A stretch of DNA of 64,000 nucleotides from Callorhinus ursinus (GCF_003265705.1 NW_020312817.1:51869504-51933503), one strand, 5' to 3'; positions 13,401 through 27,334 are shown, counted from the stretch's first letter. A program made the numbers and translations. The notes: generated by a model not told the origin, from the letters alone.

Positions 13401-13919
13401 CCCAGCTCCTCACCCTTTGGGCTGGCCAGCAGCTCTAGCCAGAGTGGCCATGTGCTCCCACAAAGAGCGCAGACCCTGCACTGGCTCAGACCCCAGCCCC
13501 GGTTCACTCATGTCAGCGCCGGGAGGGTGTCCAGACCGGGCCTCCTCACCGTCTGCCTCTGGCTGTGCTTGTAGCCAGCAGGACTCAAAATAGTACCCCC
13601 CCCACACACACCCTCCATCTGAGTCTGTAGACATTTTGAGGGCAGCACACACAGAGAACGGAAATCCTGCTGGGCAAGCCCTGCACTTCCCTTCATAGAC
13701 TCAGACAGCCCACTGAGGGGGCGGGAAACAGGAGCCAGGATTGGGCAGACTGGAGTTTGGGGCTAATTATCTGCCTAATTCAGCTACAAACACCCACCCA
13801 GGCCAGAAGGCACTAGTATTGAACATAGCTGAATCCTGGGTAGGACCATCCAGAATCTCCACTTGGATTTTCCCAGTCTAGAGAAGCTCCTTCTTAGACC
13901 CATACAGAGAGTAGGCAGG

Positions 13920-13975
13920 TCATCCATCCATCCATCTGTCCATCCATCCATCCATCCATCCATCCATCATCCACC
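13920..13975. repeat. (CATC)n microsatellite
   Basis: About 14 CATC units with few interruptions, directly next to the tail of a reversed L2 fragment. Confidence 0.95.
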
Positions 13976-14004
13976 CATCTGTCCACCACCCACACATCCA
14001 TCCG

Positions 14005-14240
14005 TCCAGATGGACTTCACTGAACACCTCCTTTAAACCAGTCCTGTGTTGGGCATTGAGGACACAAAAGGAATGCACCCAGTGACTGTCCTGAGCCTGG
14101 TCTGGGGAAGGTGGCTGACATTTGCAGAGACATTCAGGACCTAAAGCAAGGGCAGTGATCAAGATATAGACAGGACTTGCAGAAGAAGGGAGGGAGCCAG
14201 GGACAAATCCCAGAAGGAGGTGACCACAGCTAAGCCGAGT
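14005..14240 (-). repeat. L2 LINE 3' end
   Basis: Reverse L2 wording: 'cactgaacacctcctttaaa', 'tgttgggcattgaggacaca', then 'gagtcttaaagaatgaccag'. Confidence 0.6.
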
Positions 14241-15538
14241 CTTAAAGAATGACCAGGAATAGACCAGAAGGTGTCCCCAGCAAAAAGGATGGTGGACAGG
14301 ACCTCAGAGAGTCACAGAGGTGGGAGAGACGAAGAGCATGGGGCTTCTGAGGACTCTTAGCATCAGAGAAACTACAGAGCAAGCCTCTTGTCTCAGCAGC
14401 AGCTAGGCCCACACCAGAGATGTTCCCTTGGAAGTGGCACAAAGGTGAAAGATGCACAAGCAAAAAAGAAGCTGAAGTCAGTCTTAAATGTTAGAGGGAA
14501 GCCCTGTAAACACATCTCCAGGACAGCTTTGAGGATCCCGAGCCCAACTTAGCACCCCAGTGTGTTCTCTTGCTCCCGAGGCCGGTATTTGTTTGGTGGT
14601 TTAAAGAAAACAGAACCTCCTGAAGTGGGACACCATCCCTGGGTCAATAAAGAGGCCAAGAGCCTAAGGACACACGCATTGTCTACACTGGCTGGAGGCT
14701 CTGCCTCTGGGCAGCAGGGAAGCTCTGGGAGCCCCAGGTGCCAGGGGTGTGACCAGTGACCGGCATCATACAAAGCCGAGAGGAGGGTGACAACCTAGAA
14801 GAGACAGCAGGTCGAGGCTGGTGCTCACTGTGAGGCCATCTCCACCGCGGGAGGGCCTGGGTGATCTTGGCCCTACAGGAACTAGAGCAGCCTAGGGCCC
14901 AAGGTGGGGACAGTGCTCCCTGCTCACTAAGAGATGTCACAGACCCCCCTGCCATGCTTTTCGGCATTGGAGTCTGGGTCAGCAGCTGGCCTTCAGTTGC
15001 CGAGTACATAGCAAAGGGATGCCTCTTATCTGTCTGCAGGGTTGGGTTCCCTTGGAATAAGATCCCCCTCCTGCCCCTCACCCTTTCTTTTCCTGGAGGC
15101 GGAGGGAATGGGGCAAGAGGGACTACTGGCTTGGACACAGATCTCTCCTTTCAGCTGCTTCCAAGGTACCCCCACACATGAGCCTATAGATGAATCTACC
15201 CCTAAGCAGGGTTCTGGCTGGGGTAAGGCAACGGGGCTAGAGCACCCCCAAGACTGCCTGCTCACTCTCTCCCCTGTCTTCCTTCTCTCTTGTTTGCAGC
15301 CCCCACCATGATTTCCTGAGTAATTGTCAGGGGGAGTCTTCAACACGGCCCCCTAAGCAGAGGGCCCTTTTTTTTTTTTTTCCACATGCTTTGGGGAACA
15401 TGACTGGGTCTTGCACAGGAGACCACACACAGCCTTCCCCCAACCCCTCCACCCCACTCGTGACCAGATTGAAAGCTCCCATCTGGGTCCCTCCACCTAG
15501 ACGGTATCCAGCCCCCAGGGCACGAGGGAGATGTCTCA

Positions 15539-16183
<645 letters not shown>

Positions 16184-16349
16184 CTGGGCCGCCCTGTGGG
16201 GACGGACTCTCCTCGGAGTACAGGTCACACATGAATCTCTCCAGGGAGCGGATGGTACACTGGCCCACCACGGGCCGACGGCCAAACTGGCGGTTGTCGA
16301 TGACCTTGATCACGATGGGGGGACAGTAGAGCTCCTCCCTGGGCAGCAT
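16184..16349 (-). CDS. DYSF: DYSF exon 39 (C2E, second part)
   Basis: 166 nt. It starts in phase 0 after CTGCCCAG and ends one base into an Asp codon (CCA G|GTAGAG). It encodes [71 protein letters not shown] is the loop-3 region of C2E, with a single Asp. The donor departs from consensus at +4 to +6. Human has ESFLCDPYSAES where this species has [12 protein letters not shown], from memory. Confidence 0.97.
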
Positions 16350-17524
<1,175 letters not shown>

Positions 17525-17656
17525 CTAGGGACACAGAGTGAGGCAAGGGGCTGGGAAGGCCCCAGGCCCCAGGCCCCAGGCAAAGCCGGGGCCAGGAACG
17601 GGAAGGGCCAGGCTGCCTCCCCACCGCCCCCCACCCCACCGCAGAGCCAGGCTCAC
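17525..17656 (-). other. DYSF: Intron 37 (132 nt)
   Basis: Very short, with a threefold CCCCAGG repeat at about 17559-17580, read as repeated CCTGGGG in the transcript. Confidence 0.95.
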
Positions 17657-17758
17657 CTCTATGGCAGTACGCTGGAGAACCGGCTTGATGTTCTGGGGAA
17701 CCACGTAGATGTTGGCCTCCCTCTGAGGCGGTGGGTAGGGCAGGTCTGTGTCCTCCGA
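17657..17758 (-). CDS. DYSF: DYSF exon 37 (linker into C2E)
   Basis: 102 nt, 34 codons, phase 0-0. Acceptor CCTGCAG, donor GAG|GTGAGC. It encodes [34 protein letters not shown]. The Pro-rich part ends the linker, and QRTAIE starts the first C2E strand. Human has Met for the first Val of YVV and Ala for the Val of PVLQ, as I recall. Confidence 0.97.
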
Positions 17759-18554
17759 CTGCAGGGGCGTGACAGGCAGGACAGAGATAACGGTGGCAGG
17801 AAGACCAAGGCAGAGAGATGAAAAAGTTGGGGCAGAAAGGACACGCATGGAGAGAAGGAAACAGAGAGAGGCAAAGGCACACAAGTGGGCAGGCGGGCAA
17901 AAATGAGAAAACGAAGTCAGTTTCTGCCAGGCACCGTCTTGTCCAGCGTCACCATCTGAGCACCTTGGCCTGGGACTCAGGTCACCTTGCTTCACACGAA
18001 CCCCTCCTCCAAATACAGGCTCTGAGGCACCAATGAGCTGCTCAGGGTCTCCCCATCCCCCTCCCCCACACAGACACATACACACACTGCCCACTTGCAT
18101 CCTACCATGCCCACTCCAGCCCCGCTTGGTCCCAGGGAAGACCACGTACCCTCCCCAGCCTGGTTCTCCTGCCTCCAAGTTCAGACCCTCCCGACCTACC
18201 ATCCACCCTGGTGCCCCATCTCCATCCCCTACACCACGCCCAGGCACCTGCCAGCCCCAAACCCCCACCTCTCACATCTGTCCACCATGAAGACAGAACA
18301 CCTGCTCTGTGAGCCAGAAAGAAAATGTACAAATAGGAGAAGAGGATGTAAGTGCCCATCGTCCGTAGGCACTAAAGGGAGCTGCTGGGGAGGCTCCTTC
18401 ACCACCACACACCAAAGATGAGAGCAGCGTGTATCAACTGCCTACTGAGGGTCTGCCAGAAAGACCGGGGCAAGAACCCCCAGCTATCACGAGGAAACAC
18501 GCAGGGAAGCAGCTGGAGCAAGGCAGGCAGGTGCCGCTGTGGCTCAAGCAACTA

Positions 18555-18740
18555 CCAAGTCTCACAGTGGTTAGGAGCACAGGCTCCACTCCACCAGCTG
18601 CTGAGTTAGGTAAGTTATTTCATCTCCCGGTGGCTGTTTTTTCACCTATAAAATGGTTATTCAAAGTTGCCAACCTCTCAAGATTAGTGTGAGGCTTGAA
18701 GAAGTTGACACTAACACTCAGAAGAATGCCTGGTTCAACA
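18555..18740 (+). repeat. MIR SINE fragment
   Basis: Contains 'acagtggttaggagcacagg' and 'ttttcacctataaaatggtt', in MIR order. Confidence 0.7.
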
Positions 18741-19324
18741 AGAATGCCTGCCACAACAGCTCTACTAGCCCACGTGGCACCTTTATGGCAATTAAAGAAA
18801 GACGTGCCTTCCTGAAGACTCTTTACTTCCACGTCAGAAAATCATCATATTTTACCATTTTCTTAGAATAAGACACTTTACTGCCACCTACTGGAAAATT
18901 GTTCTAATAAAAACAAATACATGATGTCTGCTCTGGTAATTGCTTCTTCCCCTTAGACACAGAGCCCTTGTGCAGTGCACAACCCACACATCCATACAAG
19001 CAGGCCCTGACACTCGGGAAATGTTGACTGTAAATAAAAGGGCTATGCTGGATACTTTACAGAGCTTGCCTCGTGTAATCTCATTTAATAAACAATGGAA
19101 TCAGTGGATTAATTCTCCAACGGACTTGCTTTGGGCTCCTTCTCAAAGGATGGTGCATCCATGTACAAATGCTCTGACGTAGATGGCGGGAGCAGCTGGA
19201 GCACTGACACACATTGGCTTCCTCCTGCCTCCATGAATCACTTCACAACCAACCCCAGCTGTCACTCCTGCCCAGCGACACACTGATGACACCACACTTC
19301 CCTGACCTGCAGCGGTAAAAAGCT

Positions 19325-19530
19325 CATTTCTAGAATCAGACAGACCTCAGTTCTAGTTCCAGCCCTGCTGCTTTCTAGCTGTTTGACCTTGGGCAAATTA
19401 CTCAACGTCTGTGACTCATTACCCTCATATGAAGATCCAGGATAACAATACCCTCACGAGCCCGCTCCAACAGTCAGTGAGAGAACAAACAGAAAGGGTC
19501 TGGCACCCAGGAGCTGCTTTAGGAAACTGT
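19325..19530 (+). repeat. MIR SINE fragment
   Basis: Contains 'ctagctgtttgaccttgggc', 'aaattactcaacgtctgtga' and 'gggtctggcacccagga'. Confidence 0.75.
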
Positions 19531-20697
19531 AGCAACAGCAGGGATGACCTGATTGCTGTCAGTCCCATTGCTTTTACCATTAGCGTCGTCGCTCTCCCAG
19601 GGTGACTTGAGGAGAACCCAGCCACCAGAAGCATCTCTCAGAACAACACTGGCTTTGTAATTAACGATTCCCGTGTCCCGCGGGCACCAAGCAAAGGAAT
19701 TCCTAATCTACCTCCACACCTTCAATGCAGGTGACGTGGGATTGGAAGCTGCTGCATTTTCAGACTGGCTGGGAGACAGGTGCTGTCAGGAGGAGGGGCC
19801 ATGTGCCGAGCTGCCCCAGGGCACAACTCCAGGGGGCGCTGTGCACATCACAGTTCCCATAAGCAGTGGCCTGGAGAGTGGAGGCAGGGCTCTTTAAAAG
19901 AAGGGTTTTGCTTGAAGTTCATGGTCTGTTCGTGGCCTGCTTAAGGCTGATGCCCAGCCCATTGTGGGGGGTGGGGTGCAAGCCAGGGCCAAACGTCCAA
20001 GACCAAAAGGAGCACAAAGAAGGGATCAGAGAGGCAGAAAGATCAAACCTTTCTCCCATGCTTATACCGTTCTCCTGAACCACCAGGGAAACTCATTACT
20101 ATAGTTCGCCCACCCAGAACATTTCTCTCCAGGCCCCCAAACTCTGGGCCACGTCCCTTTGATTCCTGTTTCTCCCTCATTTCCACGTTCCGTCTTTCCT
20201 CCCGGCTTTGTTGAGCTCCATGGTGATGATGTTCCTCTCTACAGGCTGAGGACCAGGCTCCCCATTTTCAGGAACCTGTTTATGAGGACAGAAACAAGAA
20301 CCTCGAGAAGGCTAGGCTCCAGTACCGTTTGGAGGAGGCCCTGGAGGAAGAAGGCAGGTGCACACAGCTGTGGAACGCCAGGCCCGGCGGAAGCAGGAGG
20401 AAGAAACAAGCAGAGACAGTGGTTAGAGGTATGTCCGCCGGCAGCTTCCTTGGCACGGCGTGAGGCCACCATTCTCATCCCAAAGCCATCTCTGTCCACC
20501 TCACTGTCCCCAGGGGTCCAGGCACACCTTTGCTCCCTGCCGTTTGTCACCAGGATCCCTGCCTCTGCAGCCCACCCCCAGCCCCCACCTGGCCTTCGAG
20601 CTGCCACCACAGCCCTCCGCCCCCCTCCCCGCCGTGCCCACTGCACTGCCCATCCAGCCCCACGGAGTTATCGCTGCCTCTCTTGTTCCCCAACCCT

Positions 20698-20716
20698 GTC
20701 CCGTCCCGTCCCGTCC
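20698..20716. repeat. Short (CCCGT)n tandem repeat
   Basis: Between three and four units of a 5-bp CCCGT repeat. Confidence 0.85.
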
Positions 20717-21429
20717 TCCCCAATTCTTCACACTATCTGCTGGATCATTTCCTTCCCCATGTAAAGATGGTCTCTTGGATCCATCCCCGCCCTGCTCTCT
20801 GTGTCTTCCAGCAGCCTCCCTCCGCCGTCCCTCTCTCCCTAAAAAGGTCTGCCTCTATCCACTGCCTCTCTTTCGCTTCCTCGAGGCCCTCTGCCCAATG
20901 CACTCAGCTCTGCCCCCAGCACCCCTGCCCCGGAAACTTCTCTGTCCAAAGTCAACAACAACCTGCTTGTAGCTCAGCCCAAAGGCCACTGGCAGGCTCG
21001 CACCTCTCCCACTCCCTCAGCAGCCTCCTGCCAACTGACCTCTGCCTCCTTCCTCAAACCATCCCTCTGGTTCCTCTCCGCTGCCCTTTCCCCCTCTCCA
21101 CCCTCTGCTGGCTAAGTATCCTCCTCTGCCCAGCCCTCTCCTGGGCTTTCTGCCTCCAGGCATCTCCCCTAAGCCCCAGACCCACATTGCCAACCTCTTA
21201 CTGCTCAGTTCACCCATGTGCCCTACTGGCCTCTAACACTGAACTGGTCCAAAACTGGATTCTCTAAGTTTCCCCTCAAAACCTGCTCTCTCCCGATGTC
21301 ATCTCAGAAACCAGCCCCATCATCCACCTTGACAATCAAGCCAAAAAGCCCCACGCCACCCCTGGCTCTCCTCCCCCTCATCACCGTGTCCAGTGGACCA
21401 CCCGGCCTTCATGATTCTGTCTCCTAAAC

Positions 21430-22180
21430 TTCTCGCATGCCCATCCACCTGTCTCCTTCCCTCGGTTCACGCCCTCACCCTCTCTCACCTGGATTCACCA
21501 GCATCCCCCTAAGTGGTCTCCTTGCATCTGGTTTTGCAAATCCCTTCCCAAGAGCCAATGCATGCTGTATTCTGCAGCCAAGGGGGAACTTTCTAGAATG
21601 TCATTCTGTTTAAAACCCATCAAACATTCCCCAGCCACTCAGGATGAAGTCCAAACTCCTTAACATGGCCTCCAAGGCCCCTCATCTTCTAGTTCCTTCT
21701 GACTTCTCTGGTCTTGCCTCTCACTAGATAACCCTCCCTTCCGGGGTCCCAGATAAGTGATGAGCCACCTCCCCACACGTGCTCAACACTGGCCCTTCTG
21801 AACACTAGCAGGTTGCAGGAGGCAGCACCCTCTCTTTACCTTTGAGGCTTGGAGTGGCTGGTCCCTCTGTCTGAAATCCTCTTCTGCCCACTTCATCTGG
21901 CTACCTCCCACTCAGACTTCAGATCTCCATTGAAATCTTCCCTGGGGTCTTGAGCTTAAGCTAAGCAGCCCCCTGGCTTCTACAGCAAGTGGACTCACTC
22001 CCACTGAAGGACACGCCACCCCGTACCCTCTGTGCGTGTTAAACCAGCAACTCTGTAGGCAGGGACCATAGCTAAAATCTCTGTCCAATAACTACAGGAT
22101 GATGAATGGGTAATCGAGGGGAGGGAGAGATGGTGATGGGATGAATGGGTGGGTGGATGGTTGAATGAAGAACCGACACC
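21430..22180 (+). repeat. L2 LINE fragment, about 750 bp
   Basis: Contains the L2 string 'gatgaagtccaaactcctta' followed by 'acatggcctccaaggcccct', later 'ctcccactcagacttcagat', and an end near 'ggcagggaccatagctaaaa'. Confidence 0.75.
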
Positions 22181-23718
22181 AGCGTCCCCTCCCCTCCTTC
22201 CCAGCACTCCTGTCTGTGCCAGCCTGCTCCATGCCTGCTCATTGCTTCCTCGGTCTGAATGGTCTTCCCGTACACCTTCTGGAATCTAACACATCTCTCA
22301 GTGCCTCCTTCAAGCTCTCCATCTTCCAGAAAATCTCCCAACCACCCCCAGAAACTTCTTACTGCCCTATTCTCTGGTTTCTTTGACCTCTAAGTGACCC
22401 TGTGGCCCCGTTTCCCAAGGTCCTGACTGGTCTCGGACACCTCACTGGGAGAGTACTATGGCCCTGGCCAGATGGCCGGCTCCTGAGCTGCTCAACTTCT
22501 GGTCCAGCCAACCTGAGGGGCTCAACACCCCCTTCCAGGCCAGGGATTCTTGGTGGGGGTGGGCTGCAGCCTATCAGCACTGCCAGGCAGGGGGGAGGTA
22601 TAGACCTGAAGTGTCACCAGGACATCCTAATTCACTGTCCTATGTGAGGCGAGGACTCTGAGGACCACAGACCTCAAAGGCAGCCATACAATATAAGTCT
22701 AATTAGATGAAGCCACGCTTGACCGATGCCTCCCTTGCTCGCCCTCCCCACCCACCCTGAGTGCAAGGCAGACGTGTGGCTGCTCCACTGATGGGTCCTA
22801 CAGGTGGGCAGGGCGTTTACTGAACTGCCTCCGATCAAGAGGACAAGGGGCCCAAGGATAGATGAGGCTCTCTCCCCCAGCAGAGAGAAATCTACCCTTA
22901 TGCCCCCTTCAGTCTATCTGTCCAGCAGGCCAGCTCAGTACAGAGAGCCGAGGACAAGCCATGAGGGAGACTTCCTCCCCTAGGTCCCAGGGCCACCACA
23001 CCAGACAGATGTTCATTCCCAGGGCAGGGCTGGGGGAAGGGTTGAGCTCCCCCAGCCACCTAAGTAGTCCTGTTACCAGTAGCCCCACAGACCCCCACCT
23101 CCCCCAGCAGGGTACAATCAGAGGACGCTCTGGACCTTCAGATCCTGGCTCCTCGAGGAGCTGCAGGCGGGGGCAGCCAGGCGTGCTGGGAGGGCTCCAT
23201 TGTCTGCCTGCCCCACCCAGCTCGTTAGGAACAACATGTTGCTCTAATTACACTTCCCAGGAAAAACAGTGTTTTAAATTAAGGCCTTGGGGGAGGGAAA
23301 GGGGGATGGGGGGACCACTGGGTTTATTTTCCTGATTGCAAAACACCAAAATTTTCCTTCTAGTGGATCTGGGGGTGCGGGAGAGTACCTTGTGTACACC
23401 TCAGACTAAGAGCCATACCCTGGATTTGGAAGGGGATAGAGTGACATCTGGTTGGCCCCCTGAGCCCTCCGCAAAAACAGCCGTGGAGCTGCAGTCCCTT
23501 CCGCCAGGGCAACCCCTGCCTGCCCTGCAGCAAGACAGAAGCAGCAGAACCAAGGGTAATGCCCCGAACCACGCCCCCTTCAATGGTCAGGTCTGCAAGC
23601 CCCAGCTCCTGCCTACAGCGTCCCCAGGTCCCCAGGTGGGATCTCCTTCTGCACATGCTCCACATCTTCAGGGGCCCCCGGTTGTTAAGGAAACAGCCAT
23701 CGCTCCTTCTGCTGCCCT

Positions 23719-23817
23719 TGTGGGTGTGGGTGTGGGTGTGTGCGCGTGCACGCATGTGTGTGTGTGTTCTTGCGCGTGTGCACACTCGCACACACTCACA
23801 CGTGCATGTGCACACTC
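23719..23817. repeat. Alternating GT/GC tract followed by its CA counterpart
   Basis: GTGGGTGTGGGTGTG passes into TGCGCGTGCACGCATG, then, after a short TTCTTG spacer, GCACACTCGCACACAC. The right half is largely the reverse complement of the left half. Confidence 0.8.
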
Positions 23818-23879
23818 TCCAGTTTCTCAGGAAATCTAAAATTGCAATTTCTTTGAACTCCTTCCCCTTGGCAGCACGG

Positions 23880-24060
23880 ACCGCCTTTGTTCTCCAGACA
23901 AAAAGGAAAAGAAACGAGACGGAGGGCTCAGAAGAGGCGGGGAGAAGGAGGGAGAGAAGGAGCCGGAGGCCAAGGAGCAAACCGAGGAAGAGGGAAACAG
24001 GAAGGGAGAGCGGAAGAGGAGAAGGAGAACAAGGCTCAGGAAGGGGGGAGATTCTTCCTC
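23880..24060 (+). repeat. Purine-rich (GGAGA/GAGG) tract
   Basis: About 180 bp that is strongly G/A biased on the plus strand. Low-complexity and able in principle to form triplex DNA. Confidence 0.8.
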
Positions 24061-26347
24061 TACCCTGACAGAAAGACAGGCTGGGCAGCTGGGGAAGGAA
24101 GTCCTCCCCTCATCCATGCTCTCGGAAAGGACCCAGGTCTCCCAGACGTCACCAAAGCCTCAAAGACACAAGGCAAGAGTCCCGATTCCCCCCACCGGAG
24201 CTCCCAGAGAGGACTGCCCCAGACGGGCATAAAGCCTGGGGGGAGGGGAAATCATGTCACCCAACAAACTGGTCCCAGCCCAAGACACTGCCACCTAGTG
24301 CCCCCCCCGCCGCAGCCCCTTCTGCCATTCCCGCCTTCAGATGCTAGCTCAGTGTCACCTCTTCCGGGAAGCCATCCCCACGGTCCTCCATCCGCTCCGG
24401 GAGCCATCAGCACAGCATGCGCAGATGTTATTCCCGGACACTCTGTCTCCCACACAGGCATGGGATACACTGGCCAGAGGCACTCCCCACCAGAAAGGCC
24501 ATCCCTAAACCATCCTTCAGAGTCACAGAAGCCTCTTACCTGCCCCTAGCACTCCCACCCACACCCGCCAGCGGCCACACAGCTTCCTAACAAACCCATC
24601 TGCCCTGTCTGCTCCCAGACTTTTGAAGGCTCCCGTGGCCAGCGGCCCAGAATCGAAGCTGCCAGCGTGGCTTCTCACAGCCCTCAGGGAGAGCTTGTGC
24701 ACTCTTCACGGGGACCGGGCTGGGAGCCTGGAGGGGGCCAAGCGGGGGCGGGGGGAGATACGAGGCAGGAGCTTGGCCACAGCAAAGACAGAAGACTCCT
24801 GCTAAGGCCTCGGGCTTCCTGCAGGCCCCACAAGGCAGCTGGACTGACCTGTCCCTGGGGATTCTGGAAACGACATAGGACCCCGGCCTCGGCATGAGGC
24901 TTAGCCTTCAAGTACACGGAAAGTGGCCCAGCCATGGAGCCCCAGGTCTGGGTTCGGGGCCCCTGAGAATGAAGGGGTCCACAAGATCATCTTCTGGGGT
25001 CATTCCCTAGACCGGCTGTTACTCCATTCATTCCTGCTGGGCCTCGGACGCTTTGAACCTGCTGACTCAGCCCCACCCCGTGCCCAGCAGACCCCCAAGA
25101 AGTGCTCTCCTCTGGCCCTGCAGACCCATACCCCACCTCAGTTTGTGGCTTGGCTGGCTCTGCAGCAGGACACTTGGCCCTCTACGGGGTCTGGCCCCAA
25201 AGCGGCAAATTTTGATTTGCTTCCTGACAATGAGACCACAGCCAGATCCCTGCTCTCGGAATCTGAACCTTCACTGTTACATATTACAAATCCAGTTATT
25301 AAGGACTTTAACTTTTTTTAATAACTCATCCCTAGGCTGGGTCTTCTTCAGAGCAGGCTGTGGGTTTTGGCCACAAAGTGCTCTCAATCAAGAGAAAGGG
25401 CTCCGCGCTGCTTCCCTGGACAGGACTCTGCTCCCCTTTCCAAATCGGCAGTCTTTCGCAACTGTGGCCAGAAGCAGGAGGCTGCCTGTCAGGCGCAATT
25501 ATGGCCAGCTCACTTGGCGGACCCCACCTCGGTCTGGGAGCAAAAGGAAGTGAGGTAAGGGGCGCGGGGCCTGCGGATCCCACATCCTGACCCTGCACTT
25601 CAAGTCCAAATTGCACTGAAAATGTCAAATGGTGTCCACTCCCAGCCTGGGGATTCCCTGATGGCAGGAAGTGGCTGCCCTTTTCCCAACCCATCTGACC
25701 AGGGTTCTCCTTCCTGTCTCCCTGCCCAGGCCTCAGCCCCTGCTCCCTTCTGAGGACCTGCTCAGAGATGTGCAGAAGGCCATAGGGGAACGTGCTCCTC
25801 ATCCCTCATGGCAAAGGATATAGCCTTACTTCCTCTGGAAGCAAACCCTAATCTTCTTCCAGAACCTAGGAATCCCCAACCCCACCGGCCCCTAAAGCAG
25901 CCAGGCCCTAAACTGGTGCTTGGCCCCCTCAGCCAAAGGCACGTTCCCCATATTCCTACAACAGTGTCTGGCTAATGCTACCTTCACCAGAAAGCCTTCC
26001 TTGACTACTCTGGCCCCTTAAGAACATTTTATTCTTGAAAACACACCACCTGGTACTCAGCCAGACGAGGCCCTATTTCTGCCAGGAGGTCTGGGTGAAT
26101 CCGGCCTCCAACAGGGCAGCAAGCCGTCTGGGGCCAGAATCACGCCAGGATATACCCCAGGCAGCCCTGGGTCTGCACAGAGTGTGAGGAATGAAATCCA
26201 GTCAGGTCCCTAAATGGCAGATGCCCACTGGGGCACCAGGAATCCAGATGGCTCTGGGGCACTTGCCCAGAGGCGGGCCTTCTCCTTCCCTCTGTCCCTG
26301 CCCACGCATCCCCAGCCACAGGTCACAGCTACAGGGGTTCAGCTCAC

Positions 26348-26377
26348 CTCGTCCAGGATTCCCGATGTATCCTGCAC
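26348..26377 (-). CDS. DYSF: DYSF exon 36 (30-nt microexon)
   Basis: 30 nt, phase 0-0, encoding VQDTSGILDE. Acceptor GCCCTAG, donor GAG|GTGAGC. The human peptide as I recall it is VQETSRILDE, so two of ten residues differ here. Linker between C2D and C2E. The upstream pyrimidine tract is poor and interrupted, with the C20 run further out. Confidence 0.93.
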
Positions 26378-26415
26378 CTAGGGCGCACCATGGGATGTTC
26401 CATGTCCAGGAGAGC

Positions 26416-26435
26416 GGGGGGGGGGGGGGGGGGGG
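26416..26435. repeat. G20 homopolymer
   Basis: Twenty consecutive G on the plus strand, read as C20 in the DYSF transcript. It ends 38 nt upstream of the first base of exon 36. Confidence 0.97.
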
Positions 26436-27334
26436 TAAAAGTTTAGCATTAGTGACAAGGAGCACTAGGCTGGGGCAGAGATCAGCACACCAGATGTCAC
26501 CCTCAGAGAAGCCAACAGAAACCGCCTCCCATCAAGGGTCAGGGCGAGGTGCTTCCAGCCAGGCCTTCCACATGGCTCCTGAGAAGGAACGTATGATGGG
26601 GTGTCGATGCGGAGGCTGGTGGGAGAGACCAAAGCATAAACCTAGAGCCCAGGCGTCTCTGGAGGGGACGGGAGAAAGGGAAGTGACAGGTGGTGGGAAG
26701 GGTCCTAGACCCTGCACAGCAGCCCCAGGAAGCAGCCAGGCCTGAACCCCCGCCCCCGCCCAAGCTGCTGTTTCTGCTGGAGCACATGGACCCGGGAAGG
26801 GCAAGGAGAAACAACCCGGATCCCCAGAGGCTGGCAGGCCCGAGAGCAGGAGCTTGGACTGGACAGGAGAGAGAGGGGGAGACAAGCCAGGGCTGGGAGC
26901 GGGGGAGAAGCAGAGGGTGGAGTGGGGGGCCGGGGGCAAAGGAGGGCCTCTGGAAATTGTGCAGGCTGCCTCGTAAGGGGGAAGGCATCCAAACACAGCC
27001 TGAATGACCACTTCAAGCTGCAGCTGAGCCTGACGGAGAAGGGTACTTCCTGAATCAAATTAGCAGGGGTGCCAGGAAAGGGTCTGCATTTTCTACCCCC
27101 ACGAGAAGAAAGGGGAACAGGGAGCAGGGAATGAAGTCCCCACCACTAGCAGAGGGAGGAAAACCAGGTCACGGTGGAAACCAGGAGCTGGAGAAGAACT
27201 TGGGGACTGAGCATGCCTCCGAGACCCTGGAGGGCTCATGTATACCCGGGGGGGGGGGGGGCTGCCCGGTGCCCTCAGGGTGAGCTTCATTTGGTTTGAA
27301 GTGGGGCCCAAGACGCAGCATTTCCTACCACACG

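Larger units (their letters stand above)
17759..26347 (-). other. DYSF: Intron 36 (8.6 kb)
   Basis: Holds MIRs (about 18555-18740, 19325-19530), an L2 (about 21430-22180), an alternating GT/GC tract (23719-23817) followed by a purine-rich tract (23880-24060), a (CCCGT)n run at 20698-20716, and an exon-like segment on the plus strand at 20245-20428. The remainder is GC-rich and unique. Confidence 0.85.

Noticed and set aside
13550..13624. A 75-nt open segment on the minus strand with AG and GT borders in intron 40
   Set aside because: It crosses a low-complexity C run, the acceptor tract is weak, and the peptide (Gly-rich middle) resembles no ferlin.
20530..21267. 245-residue open frame on the plus strand
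   Set aside because: Pro/Ser/Leu-rich with no protein wording; a product of C-rich DNA and L2-like sequence.
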